Counted from the stretch's first letter, positions 47,057-56,712 are shown. The stretch: 64,000 nt of DNA from an uncultured Prevotellaceae bacterium (GCA_900315455.1 OMZE01000012.1:62001-126000), one strand, 5' to 3'. Program-made: numbers and translations. The notes: generated by a model not told the origin, from the letters alone.

Positions 47057-47100
47057 AAAAGGAAAAGCACGGAGATTTCCGCGCTTTTCCTTTCATTGTT
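47057..47100 (+). terminator. Terminator after the M16 gene
   Basis: AAAGGAAAAGC pairs with GCTTTTCCTTT, extended by CGGA/TCCG within, and a T-rich stretch follows. It lies 15 bases after the M16 stop. Confidence 0.75.
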
Positions 47101-47165
47101 TTATTGTTTCATAACAAACCGGACCATCCCCCAATTCACACGCACTCCCAGTCCATTATGCAGTA

Positions 47166-47738
47166 TTACTTTCTGGAGGAATCAATGACTTTTCGGAAAA
47201 GAAACATTTCGTCTTCTTCGCTCCAGTTGCCAGATTCCTCCTCGGGCACGGCAGGACCATGGAAATGCTTGTTCCAAAACTCCACAATCTGGAAACCACA
47301 ACGGTTGACATAGAAATGAATGTTGCGTTTCTCAAAATAGGGTGTGATGGTTTCCCAAACACGTATCTCTGGATGGAGTTCCTCAACGGCTTTCCATGCA
47401 GCCTGTCCTATGCCGTGGCCGTGGGCATCTGGTGAGACGAAAAGCAACTCCAGTTCACCCTTTCCTGCTATTTTGTCAACGCTCAATACCACACCTCCTA
47501 CGTTTTTGCCATCTTGCACAATACGGTATGCTTCGGCATTCTCTCCATCGATGCTGCGCTCAATCGTGCTTCGTGAGATTACTTCTTCCCCCTCTTCGGT
47601 GCGGTCATCGCGCATGCCAAATTCAATTTGGGCACCATATCGGAAAGCCCATTGATTATCCTTGATAAACTGTTCCCTGTCATTCTCTTGTAAAAGAGCA
47701 AGGGATATATCCTGTCTATTGTCGTTTTTGCCGCTCAT
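47166..47738 (-). CDS. GNAT N-acetyltransferase
   Basis: A 190-residue cytoplasmic acetyltransferase. The acetyl-CoA binding motif A is the LLFVSPDAHGHGIGQAAWKAVEE segment (a G-x-G-x-G/A type), followed by a C-terminal FYVNRCGFQIVEFWNKH strand-helix end typical of GNATs. The N-terminus is charged and lacks a signal. The substrate is unknown. It converges with the M16 gene. Confidence 0.8.
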   Translation of the reverse strand: MSGKNDNRQDISLALLQENDREQFIKDNQWAFRYGAQIEFGMRDDRTEEGEEVISRSTIERSIDGENAEAYRIVQDGKNVGGVVLSVDKIAGKGELELLFVSPDAHGHGIGQAAWKAVEELHPEIRVWETITPYFEKRNIHFYVNRCGFQIVEFWNKHFHGPAVPEEESGNWSEEDEMFLFRKVIDSSRK

Positions 47739-47877
47739 CCCATTCTGGATTTTGTTTTATAAGCTATTATACTCTTTCCCTGTCATCTGTATCAATCACC
47801 GTCATCTGCTTGCGACAATCCTCTACATACTATTACAAATCGAGACAAGCAATCTTTCTGCTCATACAAAAGATGCT

Positions 47878-48465
47878 CTATTTCTTCCAAGCATTGACAA
47901 CCTCGCCGATATACATAGAGTGGATGCCGGCAGGAAAGCGGCTATACATATTTTGGGGAACATCGCTCTTGAATCCGTTGGGGTCGAAGGGTGCGGCATA
48001 CATGATTCTGCACTCTATCACCATTGTCGCCTCGGTATAATACGGAGTCCCATTTGCCGTATATGCCGTATGCAGACCAAGGGCCTGGGCTTTGTCGCCA
48101 TCTCGTCCGCTCTTGGAGCCCATATAGTTGAGCACCTTGCTGTTCTCCACATCGAACGACATCACGGTAAAGAATTCCTCCTTATCCATAAACTCCTTGG
48201 TATAGCGTTTCTCGGCGACATAGACGGTCAGCGCTGGCCTTTGCCACAGCGTGCCAACTGCCCCCCACCCTATGGTCATGGCATTGCTCTTCTCTTTGTT
48301 GCCGGCAGCCAACAATTGTGCGTCGCGGAACCATTGGAATCCGTTGTCTTCGAAGCCTTCCACAACATTGAACTTCTTGAACCCATGCTCTTCCTGGGCC
48401 ATAACAGGAGCGGCTGTCAACATGAAAACAGCCAGAAACATATTGATAAAACTACTTCTCTTCAT
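47878..48465 (-). CDS. Exported flavin-reductase-like (FMN-binding) protein
   Basis: A 195-residue protein with a clear signal peptide (cleaved near PVMAQEE). The mature part resembles the flavin reductase/FMN-binding split-barrel domain: NAMTIGWGAVGTLWQRPALTVYVAEKRYT near the middle and EATMVIECRIMYA later, ending VNAWKK. Most relatives are cytoplasmic, so the export signal is notable. It may act in the periplasm on a flavin or another cofactor. It is separated by 139 bases from the GNAT gene. Confidence 0.72.
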   Translation of the reverse strand: MKRSSFINMFLAVFMLTAAPVMAQEEHGFKKFNVVEGFEDNGFQWFRDAQLLAAGNKEKSNAMTIGWGAVGTLWQRPALTVYVAEKRYTKEFMDKEEFFTVMSFDVENSKVLNYMGSKSGRDGDKAQALGLHTAYTANGTPYYTEATMVIECRIMYAAPFDPNGFKSDVPQNMYSRFPAGIHSMYIGEVVNAWKK

Positions 48466-48555
48466 ATTCGATTCTTTTAAAATGGATAGATAATTTGGTG
48501 TTGAAGGAAAAATGTGGTCCAGTTGTCTGCACTATGGAATTTCATGCCTTGTATT

Positions 48556-49041
48556 TTACCAGTCTTTGACAACATTGACCAATGAAGCGACATTGTTCTT
48601 CACCGATTTGGGGTAAATCAAAACCAGCACCTTGCTATGTTGGACTTCTCCTCCAGGTATCATCTTTTGCTTCAAATAAAAGATGTTTCCATTCTGCGTG
48701 TAGCCCGATGCTATCCTTTTCGAATGGGCTCTATAGGTAACGGTTTTCACTTTCTCAGTAGGACTGAGCCATACTCCTGCTTCAGGGAATTCACCAAGAG
48801 TAGACCACGTTCCAAGCAATGACCAGTAGCATAGACGTATGTTGCCATTCGAAAAGACCTCAACGCTTGCAGGAACGTCATCAACAAACACTTCTGACCG
48901 CAGGTATGAACTGGGGTACCTGAAACCGCCGTCAGCGTGCCACCGCCAAGTCTTTGATGCTTTTTTAGGAGGAAGAGGTGTTTCCATTACTCCCCAACCT
49001 ATACAGATAAAAGCCAACACGATGAATAAATATTTTTTCAT
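48556..49041 (-). CDS. Exported hypothetical protein, 161 residues
   Basis: An N-terminal signal-like segment (IVLAFICIGWGVMET) precedes a beta-rich mature part with many Trp, Tyr and Lys, including WRWHADGGFRYP and VWLSPTEKVKTVTYRAHSK. It contains no recognised domain. It stands alone between the flavin-reductase-like gene and the second TonB receptor. Confidence 0.55.
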   Translation of the reverse strand: MKKYLFIVLAFICIGWGVMETPLPPKKASKTWRWHADGGFRYPSSYLRSEVFVDDVPASVEVFSNGNIRLCYWSLLGTWSTLGEFPEAGVWLSPTEKVKTVTYRAHSKRIASGYTQNGNIFYLKQKMIPGGEVQHSKVLVLIYPKSVKNNVASLVNVVKDW

Positions 49042-49236
49042 ATACTTTTGTTTTGATGGTTGATCTATTCTATCCTTATCACATCGACAAAGTTAATGAG
49101 AAAAGTTCGTCTTTGAAAAAGATTGCAGCATTATTTGTGGTTGTGCATTGAATTATCTTGAAATGATGAGGTGATACATTGCCTTTCAGCATGCCATGCC
49201 AATAGGATGGACAGCCGGCATCTCACATCATTGGCT

Positions 49237-51627
49237 TCAGAACTCCACCCGGTATGCGATATTGGGGAAGGTAAGCGAGGTGAACTGATCCACAATCTCA
49301 TGGGTTTTCAAATTGTAGGTCTGGCCATGAAACGTGCGCATCTGCAGGTATTCAAGGATAAAATGGTGAGAGGTGTGCTTCTTGTTGATGGTGTATTTCA
49401 CCGAGAAGGCATAGCCCACATTGAGCCCCTTCTGCTTGCAAAACGGGTCAATGCCATCGTCCATCGGAATTGATTTGTCGGGACGCTCCATAATTTCCTC
49501 GAAGGTGGTGCCTTCAGGGATAGGTGTATAGCGGTCGCCACCCATCAGCGTGAGCCGTCCATTGACGCCGAAAACATTTTTCTTGGCACGCCCCATCATC
49601 CATTCCTTGCCACCAACGATATTCGTGATGTAACGGCGGTCGTGGCGAGAGTGATGCCACTCGCCCTGGGCATCCCGGTATTCTGACTTATAGAGCGTAG
49701 CAGTCAGCATACCATAGAAACCATCCTTCAGATAACGCTCCAACGTGAAGTCAATACCGTAGTTGCACCCTGCACCCTTATTCACCAAGGCACGGTCTTG
49801 GAAAAACATGTGATGGTTGAGGATGGAATAGGTGGTGCCCTGCTCTACGGGTACGTCGAAGAGCCACTGCCAATAAGGCTCAATCTTCAGCATGGCATTA
49901 TCACCCAAGCGCTGGGCAAACGAGGCAGAGATGTGGTGTGAGCGCGTAAGGCCGAGGTCTTTGTTGGGATTCTGCCCAGCCATTGTCACGAAGTAAGTAT
50001 CAGTAGTCTCCTTGCGGCTGTTCATGGCATAGGCCAACGACAGGGTGCTCGATGGCGAAGTCTTGTATTGCAGGCTGATGCGCGGTTCTACGAGCCACTG
50101 GTTGTTGAGATTAAACCACATGACATTCACACCCGCCACAGTGGAGAGCCTACGGCTCAGCACCACCTTGTGGTTGGTGTAGAAGCGGGTCAGACCGGTG
50201 TTTCCTTCCGACTCATAAACTCGAAACAAGGGTCCTCCTACGGTCTGCACCCAGTCGAGCCAAGTATGGAAGTCGAGGTGTTGGTGCTCGAATCCGTTCT
50301 GCATCGTGTAACGTGACGAGAACTTATGCTGATGCTGTGTGCTGATGATGACGTTCCACGAGGCATTGCGGCCTTCCATATCGGGTGTCTTGTTCATCTG
50401 CTGGTCGTAGTCGTTCTGTTTCAAACGATTATGGTTTCCCGTAAATGCCACGTTCGAGCGCAGGGTACCGCCAGAGCGGAAACGGAAGGTATGAGTCAGG
50501 CCTCCGGCACAACTGCGCTGGCGCGACCACGAGTCGTTCATGTCCCACAGCGTCTCCCACTCCGACACATCGGGCACCTCGTTTTCGTAGTTGTCGATAA
50601 GGCCTGTGAACCACACGGCGAAAGTGCCGGCTTTTGTGGTGGGCATATTCAGTTTGAAACTCAGGTCCTGATAGTCGAGCGTTTCTTTCTCCATATTGAT
50701 GGCATGCAGTTTCTTGGCTATCTCGAGGAAACTGTACCGGTAGTTGACAAGGTATGATGCCTTCGACCCCTTGCCCAACGGACCTTCGGAAGCGAAGTCT
50801 ATGCCCAAAGTACCTATCTGAACGGCATGCTCATACTTCATGTTGTTGCCACAACGCATCTTCATGTCGAAGGCACCAGAGAGGGCATTGCCAAACTCAG
50901 CCGGCATGGCACCTGTGAGGAAGTCGCTGTTGGCCAATACCGTACCATTGAGCGAGGTAAATATACCGCCACCTGCCTCGGTGATTTCGGCGAAGTGATT
51001 GGGGTTGTTCACCTCCACACCCTCCACGCGCCACTGCAGCATCTGCGGCGAGTTGCCATGAATGCTGATGCCGTTGGTTGCACCGCCCGTCGCCACACCG
51101 GCAAACATCGAGGCTGTGCGGGCAGGGTCGGCCATACCACCGGCATAGCGAGTGGCCTCCTCCACACTGAACATGCGGGCACCTACCTGAGCCATCTCGT
51201 TGAGTGGCATCTGCTTGTTCACACGGGGTTTTACCACCACCTCGCCAAGTTCAGAGATGTTCTCGCGCATACGCAAATTGAGCACCATCTCCTTTCCAGA
51301 AGAGAGGAGTTGTTCTTTGAGCACTACTGGCTCGTAGCCGATAAAAGTGGCTCTGACAGCGTGTCGTCCTACGGGTACATTTTCTATCACGAAATTACCG
51401 CCGGCATCCGATACCGTACCCATCGTAATACCATTTTCTACTGTAACCGTAACACCAGCCATCGGTTCTCCGGAAGCGACGTCGCAAACTTGTCCGCGAA
51501 TGGTCTGTACGGCTTGTGCTTGTTGAATGACTTGAGTTGTCTGTGTAGTTGATGTAACTTGAGCCCCCGCCGCTGAGGGGATAAGCAGCAATATCGACAT
51601 CGCTGCTTCATAAAACAATCTTTTCAT
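49237..51627 (-). CDS. TonB-dependent receptor with CarboxypepD_reg-like domain
   Basis: A 796-residue outer-membrane protein with a signal peptide (cleaved near AAGAQ), a regulatory-like Ig domain (residues about 40-130, VASGEPMAGVTVTVENG), a plug segment (MLQWRVEGVEVNNPNHFAE and NALSGAFDMKMR) and a beta-barrel ending FPNIAYRVEF with a terminal Phe. No SusD partner or other receptor genes are adjacent. The ligand cannot be told. The promoter lies within a tandem repeat array 70 bases upstream. Confidence 0.88.
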   Translation of the reverse strand: MKRLFYEAAMSILLLIPSAAGAQVTSTTQTTQVIQQAQAVQTIRGQVCDVASGEPMAGVTVTVENGITMGTVSDAGGNFVIENVPVGRHAVRATFIGYEPVVLKEQLLSSGKEMVLNLRMRENISELGEVVVKPRVNKQMPLNEMAQVGARMFSVEEATRYAGGMADPARTASMFAGVATGGATNGISIHGNSPQMLQWRVEGVEVNNPNHFAEITEAGGGIFTSLNGTVLANSDFLTGAMPAEFGNALSGAFDMKMRCGNNMKYEHAVQIGTLGIDFASEGPLGKGSKASYLVNYRYSFLEIAKKLHAINMEKETLDYQDLSFKLNMPTTKAGTFAVWFTGLIDNYENEVPDVSEWETLWDMNDSWSRQRSCAGGLTHTFRFRSGGTLRSNVAFTGNHNRLKQNDYDQQMNKTPDMEGRNASWNVIISTQHQHKFSSRYTMQNGFEHQHLDFHTWLDWVQTVGGPLFRVYESEGNTGLTRFYTNHKVVLSRRLSTVAGVNVMWFNLNNQWLVEPRISLQYKTSPSSTLSLAYAMNSRKETTDTYFVTMAGQNPNKDLGLTRSHHISASFAQRLGDNAMLKIEPYWQWLFDVPVEQGTTYSILNHHMFFQDRALVNKGAGCNYGIDFTLERYLKDGFYGMLTATLYKSEYRDAQGEWHHSRHDRRYITNIVGGKEWMMGRAKKNVFGVNGRLTLMGGDRYTPIPEGTTFEEIMERPDKSIPMDDGIDPFCKQKGLNVGYAFSVKYTINKKHTSHHFILEYLQMRTFHGQTYNLKTHEIVDQFTSLTFPNIAYRVEF

Positions 51628-51700
51628 TGAATAGTTGAGAATAAGTTTACAAAACAGTTATAGGACTAAGCCATATAGGCCAATGTCCACAAACGATTTG

Positions 51701-51708
51701 CAAAGATA
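51701..51708 (-). promoter_or_regulatory. Promoter -7 element TATCTTTG inside the repeat array
   Basis: On the minus strand this matches TAnnTTTG; TTTG at 51729-51732 supplies a -33 element with 20-base spacing. The receptor ATG is 73 bases downstream. The octamer belongs to the first repeat unit, whose other copies have TACTTTG, one base shorter, at the same place. Confidence 0.6.
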
Positions 51709-51962
51709 GTGCAAGGCGAGTGGAAAACCAAAAGAAAACGAAGTTTTATTTTGTTTTCCCGAGCCGCAGCCTATCTTCGCCGCGCAGCGGCAAAGTAGTG
51801 CAAGGCGAGCGAAAAGCAAAACAAAAGACGAAGTTTTTGTTTTCTTTTCCGAGCCGCAGCCTCTCTTCGGCGAAGCCAAAGTAGTGCAAGGCGAGCGAAA
51901 AGCAAAACAAAAGACGAAGTTTTTGTTTTCTTTTCCGAGCCGCAGCCTATCTTCGCCGCGCA
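51701..51962 (-). repeat. Tandem array, 86-89-bp unit, three copies
   Basis: Units begin near 51709, 51798 and 51884 on the plus strand, giving periods of 89 and 86 bases; the second and third are nearly identical. On the minus strand each reads TTTTCGCTCGCCTTGCAC, then CTTTG, a GCTTCGCC-type hairpin, and GCTCGGAAAA. The order and these anchors match the 83-bp array at 5.4 kb, so both belong to one family. The array fills most of the 352 bases between the second TonB receptor and the SMR gene. Confidence 0.9.
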
Positions 51963-51979
51963 TTTCTCTGAACTGGATG

Positions 51980-52303
51980 TTACGAAATGGTTTTAAGTCC
52001 TATAATCGATAAGATCAGCGTGGTAAGGAAAAACAGCCGCCAGAATGTGGCAGGCTCCTTGAATATGAAAATGCCGATAAGAACCGCTCCAACTGCGCCT
52101 ATTCCGGTCCACACGGTATAAGCAGTGCCGATAGGCAACACTTCCGTGGCTTTTGCCAAGAGAATGGCACTGAGAATATAGAAAATGCCGAAGGCAGTAA
52201 TCCATGTATACCATTCCATACCACTGATTCCCTTGGCTCGCCCAAGACAATAGGCGAAAGCAACTTCGCAAAGACCAGCCAATATCAAAATAATCCAATG
52301 CAT
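51980..52303 (-). CDS. SMR-family small multidrug/guanidinium transporter
   Basis: A 107-residue protein with four membrane helices. The conserved Glu in the first helix (ILAGLCEVAFAYCLG, Glu near residue 13) is the proton/substrate site of SugE/EmrE transporters, and helix 3 has the PIGTAYTVWTGIGAVGAV signature. The W-T-G-I-G context resembles SugE (Gdx-type guanidinium exporters) or EmrE. The frame opens at a TTG at 52318; the ATG at 52303 starts directly before MHWIILILAG and is preferred. No partner SMR gene is next to it. Confidence 0.85.
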   Translation of the reverse strand: MHWIILILAGLCEVAFAYCLGRAKGISGMEWYTWITAFGIFYILSAILLAKATEVLPIGTAYTVWTGIGAVGAVLIGIFIFKEPATFWRLFFLTTLILSIIGLKTIS

Positions 52304-52395
52304 GCCGTTAAATCCCAATTTATCTGTTTCTCAATTATATTAACCCATTCATCCTTGCAAGAAAGTCACGCATCTGTTGGGTCCTCTGGCCAAAG

Positions 52396-53904
52396 TCACA
52401 CAAATCTGCAAATGTGGTCGACGGCAATGTCGGAGAAACCAAATGCCTCAGCCTTCGTCATCCGGCCATTGGCGACCTCGACAACAGTATCGACGAGTTG
52501 CATACCCATTTGCCGGATGGTCTTCTCCCCCCGGATGACGGCACTGAGGTCAACATCCATATTGTCTTCCATCATGTGGTATGTCCGCTCGTTGGCCGTC
52601 ACCTTCAGCACGGGTGCTATGGCATTGCCTGTTGGTGTTCCGCGGCCAGTGGTGAATACTACCATCTGACAGCCAGAAGCCACCATCGAGGTGACCGATG
52701 CGATGTCGAAACCTGCTGTGTCCATCACCACGGCACCCTTTTCTGAAGGCCTTACCGCCTGAGGAAGAACCTCACGGATGGGACGCGTACCGCCTTTCCT
52801 GATACATCCGAGACTTTTCTCCTCAAGAGTGGAAAGTCCGCCCGCCTTGTTGCCTGGCGTAGGCTGTCCGGCACGGCAGTCCTGTCCGGCAGCGGAGAGA
52901 TGTGCCTCGTATTCGCGGCACACCTCTATGATCTGGTTGTGAATCTCGGGCGTGGCAGCACGCTTGGCCAGGATGTGCTCACCGCCTATCCATTCTATCG
53001 ACTCGCTCATCACTGTCGTGCTACCCATGTCTACCAGGATGTCACTCATCTCGCCCACCGAGGGATTGCTGGCAATGCCCGACGTGGCATCCGAACCGCC
53101 GCATTCTATGCCGATATAGAGTTCTGAAGCATCGAACAGTTCCTTTTGCTGCAAGCCGGCCTCCTGCGCCATCTGGCGGGCGGCACGGGTTGCCTTCTCT
53201 ATCGTCTTCAACGTGCCGCCTTCCTCCTGGATGCCTAAGGAAACAACAGGTTTATGTGTCAGCAGACCTATTTTCTCCTTCAACTTCCAGTGAGGCACCG
53301 TCTCACATCCCAATCCAATGATAACCACCCCGTAGATGTTGGGATGGCAAGCAAAACCAGTCAGGATTTTCTGACTCATTTCGGTGTTGGCCTGCACGTC
53401 GGAACATCCTGTGTTGAAGACGATATTCACGGCACCGCGTATTTGACTGGCAACAATCCGGCAACTCTCGCTAGCACAGACGCATGTCGGTAGAATGAGG
53501 ATATGGTTGCGGATGCCGGGACGCCCCTCAGTGCGGCGGTATCCCCAGAATTGGAAAGGCTTCGGCTGCTGGCATTCCGACTGTGCCGCACACATTTGCC
53601 AGTAGGCTCCCACCAGTTCGCTGTCGTAGTCGCGCTGCTCACTCTTCAGGTTCAGGTCGTTCACCCAACCTCCTTTGCCTACCTGCTGCACCAAGCGACC
53701 AAGGCTTTCCCCATATTTGATAACCTCTCTGCCCACAGGCATGTCTATCAGAGCCACCTTGTGGCAATAGGGAATATCCTCCACAGCCCTGAGAACAACA
53801 CACTCACTGCCATTCATGAAGCAGACATCTTCTCCCTTGGCAATCTCTGTGACTGTGGTGACCACGTTGTCAGCAGCATTCATCAAAAGTGCATTTATTT
53901 TCAT
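52396..53904 (-). CDS. uxaA: Altronate dehydratase (UxaA family)
   Basis: A 502-residue cytoplasmic enzyme with an N-terminal SAF-like domain (about 1-90) and a C-terminal UxaA/GarD catalytic domain starting near the QFWGYRRTEGRPGIRN segment. It dehydrates D-altronate to 2-keto-3-deoxygluconate in galacturonate use. Cysteine-bearing segments such as NTGCSDVQANTE and GIECGGSDATSG are consistent with family metal sites. The ATG at 53904 is preferred to a TTG two codons upstream. No uxaB/uxaC gene is adjacent. Confidence 0.85.
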   Translation of the reverse strand: MKINALLMNAADNVVTTVTEIAKGEDVCFMNGSECVVLRAVEDIPYCHKVALIDMPVGREVIKYGESLGRLVQQVGKGGWVNDLNLKSEQRDYDSELVGAYWQMCAAQSECQQPKPFQFWGYRRTEGRPGIRNHILILPTCVCASESCRIVASQIRGAVNIVFNTGCSDVQANTEMSQKILTGFACHPNIYGVVIIGLGCETVPHWKLKEKIGLLTHKPVVSLGIQEEGGTLKTIEKATRAARQMAQEAGLQQKELFDASELYIGIECGGSDATSGIASNPSVGEMSDILVDMGSTTVMSESIEWIGGEHILAKRAATPEIHNQIIEVCREYEAHLSAAGQDCRAGQPTPGNKAGGLSTLEEKSLGCIRKGGTRPIREVLPQAVRPSEKGAVVMDTAGFDIASVTSMVASGCQMVVFTTGRGTPTGNAIAPVLKVTANERTYHMMEDNMDVDLSAVIRGEKTIRQMGMQLVDTVVEVANGRMTKAEAFGFSDIAVDHICRFV

Positions 53905-54280
53905 AGTCAAAAGCGATTTGTCTAGTTAAGGTTACAAAGGTAATATTTTTTTTGCAAAAAAAATTATCCAAAATTATTTCTGTCATGGTTGGGCATTAAC
54001 CTATACCCAACAACTCTATCTCAAAATTCAGGGTGGGGCTATAGGAAGTTCTCCCAACCATGCGTCCCAGGCGGCCCAACTCGGCGGGGATGTATCCCCC
54101 TCTATCTTCTTCCTAAAGTAGATGGCAAAAGTAGTTCTTGCAGGAAGACATAGTCCAACAAATTGCGTACGATGTTGGTGTGTTTATCTTAATTGTAGCG
54201 CATCGGTAACAAAAATCTGTCACCTCTGCGCTACACATTTAATTAAACATGTTTTTGATGTGGAATGCCGTTTGTCCGAT

Positions 54281-54430
54281 TTAGTAGGATGCAAAGCGGT
54301 GGTTGCACTCCAGGGCGTTGATGCGTTGCATCTCGTCGGAAGTAAGTTCGAAGTCGAAGATGTCGTAATCCTCGGCGATGTGCGCGGCATTGCTGGAGCC
54401 GGGAATGGCGAAGGTAAAGCAGGTCGACAC
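54281..54430 (-). pseudogene. C-terminal remnant of an aldo/keto reductase
   Basis: On the minus strand the frame ending at 54281 reads TFAIPGSSNAAHIAEDYDIFD, FELTSDEMQRINALE and CNHRFASY, which is the C-terminal NADPH-binding end of an aldo/keto reductase. The IPGSS and the ELT-DEM-RI segments are diagnostic. No sequence upstream of about 54430 continues the protein, so only about 45 residues survive. It is not expected to be functional. Confidence 0.75.
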
Positions 54431-54792
54431 TACTGATAAAACGACCACGGGAGAGCAATACTATATGCCATATACATCGTTCTATAGGAGGACTTGCCTG
54501 CCTACGATCTTCTTTTGTATCAAACTAAAGCGTCTGCTTGTTCTCTTTTCGTTGTACAGTTTTATCAGTTCAGCCCTTTCTGGCACCCAGCAGAGCGTGT
54601 CAATCACTGTTGTTATCTATTGTTTAGTTTTACTCTTTGTTAGCAATCCTTCAACGGGATGGTCATTTTCATCAGATTACTTGAAATGCTTGTGTATGAT
54701 AGTTCATTCTGCATAATCCTTCAAGTCGCTTCCGACAATAGTAATACCGTTAGACCTGAATAGACTAGGAATCGGGCGATTATCACCCGAAA
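54431..54792. other. Intergenic stretch with decayed coding-like sequence
   Basis: With the AKR remnant, the gap between uxaA and the UGSC-like gene spans 53905-54792. In the 54.48-54.68 kb part the minus strand has two coding-like stretches in one frame, containing DENDHPVEGLL and WVPERAELIKLYNEKR, separated by a stop. The first recalls the C-terminus of DUF1016/YhcG nucleases, but I could not confirm it. No intact gene is seen. Confidence 0.3.
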
Positions 54793-56712
54793 TTATTCAT
54801 TTATATTGGATATTTTGAACTCATAGAGAGGTTGATACCCCCGTTCTGACATCAGTTCGTCCCAATTATGGGGGAGTTCGATTTTGACGGTTGAATAGCC
54901 TCCACCCGGCATGGTCTGCACCTTGTTGCGGGCAGCATCGCCTGTGATGAGAAACTGCGTCATGCCTCTCTGCATGGTGGGAATGGTCTCGATGGTGGCA
55001 TCAGGACTGTCATACCACTCGGGCTTGATAGTCATGGTGGCTCCTTCCGTGCGTCGCAGATGTCCAGTATACTGCCTGATGTTGTGTTCGCCTCTGTCTT
55101 TTGCACCTCCTGGATTGGCATAGTAATTGGCGAATGCACGTTCGCTGAGCGGACGTCGAGAGGCACCGATGAGATAGTCCTCCAGGTCTTCAATTGACGT
55201 ATAACGTTGGGCAAGGATGCGAGCCACAGGCTCGGTGAGAAGGATTGTCCGGAAAGTGAACTGCCGTCCGCTGCCAAGGGCGAACTGGCATCGCTCGCTG
55301 ATATCCCAAGCCATCAGTTGGGCAATGCGTTTTGGGTCTGTGGTAGATGGCGCCATATTGTTGCCCCAAAGCAAAGTGGACGCGGCTGTAATGGTATTAT
55401 CGTCCATTTGATATCCGACACGCACATGATATGGTTGCCATCCGATGCGCCGACATGCGGCTTCATCTTCGGCCATGCACCACGACATGGGATAGCCGAA
55501 AGTGCCCATACGGTCTTGCTTGATGTAATAACCACAGAGGTTCATCAGTGCAAGGTTCATGAAACGGCCAATGGCCATGTTTGCAACCTCGTTGATTTTG
55601 CCCTGTCCGTTGTCGATGACCAACTGCCTTGCCACAGGGCCATTCAGCCAGCAGAAGGGAATCCATGCATGGGTGCTTGCCAGCGTGCGTCGGAAGTCGG
55701 GGCCGCCAAGGGCTTTTGCCAAAGCAATCAGGACAGGCATCATTTCAGGCTTGCATCCTGCCATGACACCGTTCACTGCCACGTGCCATGCCGTAGTATT
55801 TCTATGTGCTATAGGCAGTACGGCCACCGTTTCGTCCCAACCGTAGTCGGTGAAACGCATCATTTCACTCACCCTTTCAAAAGTAGGCGGAATGATGGGC
55901 AGTCCGTCCGTCCATTTCATTTCTGTGAAATAGGCGTTCACCTCCTCCAACGTGCCGAAGAACACATCATCGCGCAAGTCACCATGGTCTGCCTTCAACG
56001 CCGATGCCGTCTCCTCGGCTGTGATGGGTCGTGTTAGTGCATCCACTATTTGTGGCCATAGAATCTCCCGTGTGTTCTTGAGCAATACTTCCTCTGAATC
56101 CAACGCGAAAGCACCGGGATATTCAGCCACTCGCATCACAGGAACGCCATTATTAAGAGAAGTATAGTGGGCCTGGTTGGTGAAGCCTGGGGCGCAGATG
56201 ATGACCGAAGGGATGCCGATATGTTCGGCAGCCAAACACGACCCCACTTCTTTGGGCGTACATAACCCACAGCCACCATTTCCGGAGATGACAGCGTCCA
56301 CCTTCATTTCTAGAAGCCGTTGTTGAAAGTCATCTTTTGCCCTGCGCGTGATACCCGGTGCGGGGTATGGTCCTGCTGTGCCCACCTCGTCCAACAGCAA
56401 CACCCTCGCATCAGGATAATGCTTCATGATAAGTCGCTTGATTTCCGGGTGTGTCATGCGGCTCATGAAACTCACGCCCACCACGGCGATGGTTTTGCCG
56501 TTTAGCGTGTTCAGACGAGGTGCCTGTTGGATGGGGTCCACTGTTCCGCGCCCGACAGGTGACACCACGGCATAGCCAGCCGCACCCGTCATGGCTGCCG
56601 ACTTGGTATCAGCACCTATCTCGCAGGTCTCATCACATACAATCCGCTCCTGGCCGAACAGGTTTCCGATGGAGAAAAATATGGAAAGAAGAAGAATTAT
56701 CCATTGTTTCAT
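54793..56712 (-). CDS. UGSC-like protein fused to a long C-terminal domain
   Basis: A 639-residue exported protein with a signal peptide (cleaved near NLFGQE). Residues about 65-240 resemble the UGSC family: a VVGVSFMSRMTHPEI segment, LLLDEVGTAGPYP, and the redox-like motif CGLC (148-151) in NGGCGLCTPKE, which aligns with the U/C-G-S-C centre of seleno/cysteine UGSC proteins; this copy has Cys in the place of Sec. The remaining 400 residues (from about FTEMKWTDGLPIIPP) form a second domain without a name I recognise, usually encoded next to such proteins. An upstream TTG start exists at 56745; the ATG at 56712 gives the cleaner signal. Confidence 0.6.
   Translation of the reverse strand: MKQWIILLLSIFFSIGNLFGQERIVCDETCEIGADTKSAAMTGAAGYAVVSPVGRGTVDPIQQAPRLNTLNGKTIAVVGVSFMSRMTHPEIKRLIMKHYPDARVLLLDEVGTAGPYPAPGITRRAKDDFQQRLLEMKVDAVISGNGGCGLCTPKEVGSCLAAEHIGIPSVIICAPGFTNQAHYTSLNNGVPVMRVAEYPGAFALDSEEVLLKNTREILWPQIVDALTRPITAEETASALKADHGDLRDDVFFGTLEEVNAYFTEMKWTDGLPIIPPTFERVSEMMRFTDYGWDETVAVLPIAHRNTTAWHVAVNGVMAGCKPEMMPVLIALAKALGGPDFRRTLASTHAWIPFCWLNGPVARQLVIDNGQGKINEVANMAIGRFMNLALMNLCGYYIKQDRMGTFGYPMSWCMAEDEAACRRIGWQPYHVRVGYQMDDNTITAASTLLWGNNMAPSTTDPKRIAQLMAWDISERCQFALGSGRQFTFRTILLTEPVARILAQRYTSIEDLEDYLIGASRRPLSERAFANYYANPGGAKDRGEHNIRQYTGHLRRTEGATMTIKPEWYDSPDATIETIPTMQRGMTQFLITGDAARNKVQTMPGGGYSTVKIELPHNWDELMSERGYQPLYEFKISNINE

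Noticed and set aside
47739-47877. A possible regulatory site between GNAT and flavin-reductase-like genes.
   Set aside because: No clear promoter, palindrome or ORF stands out.
54378-54716. A 112-residue plus-strand frame.
   Set aside because: It crosses the antisense strand of the AKR remnant and has no protein-like features.
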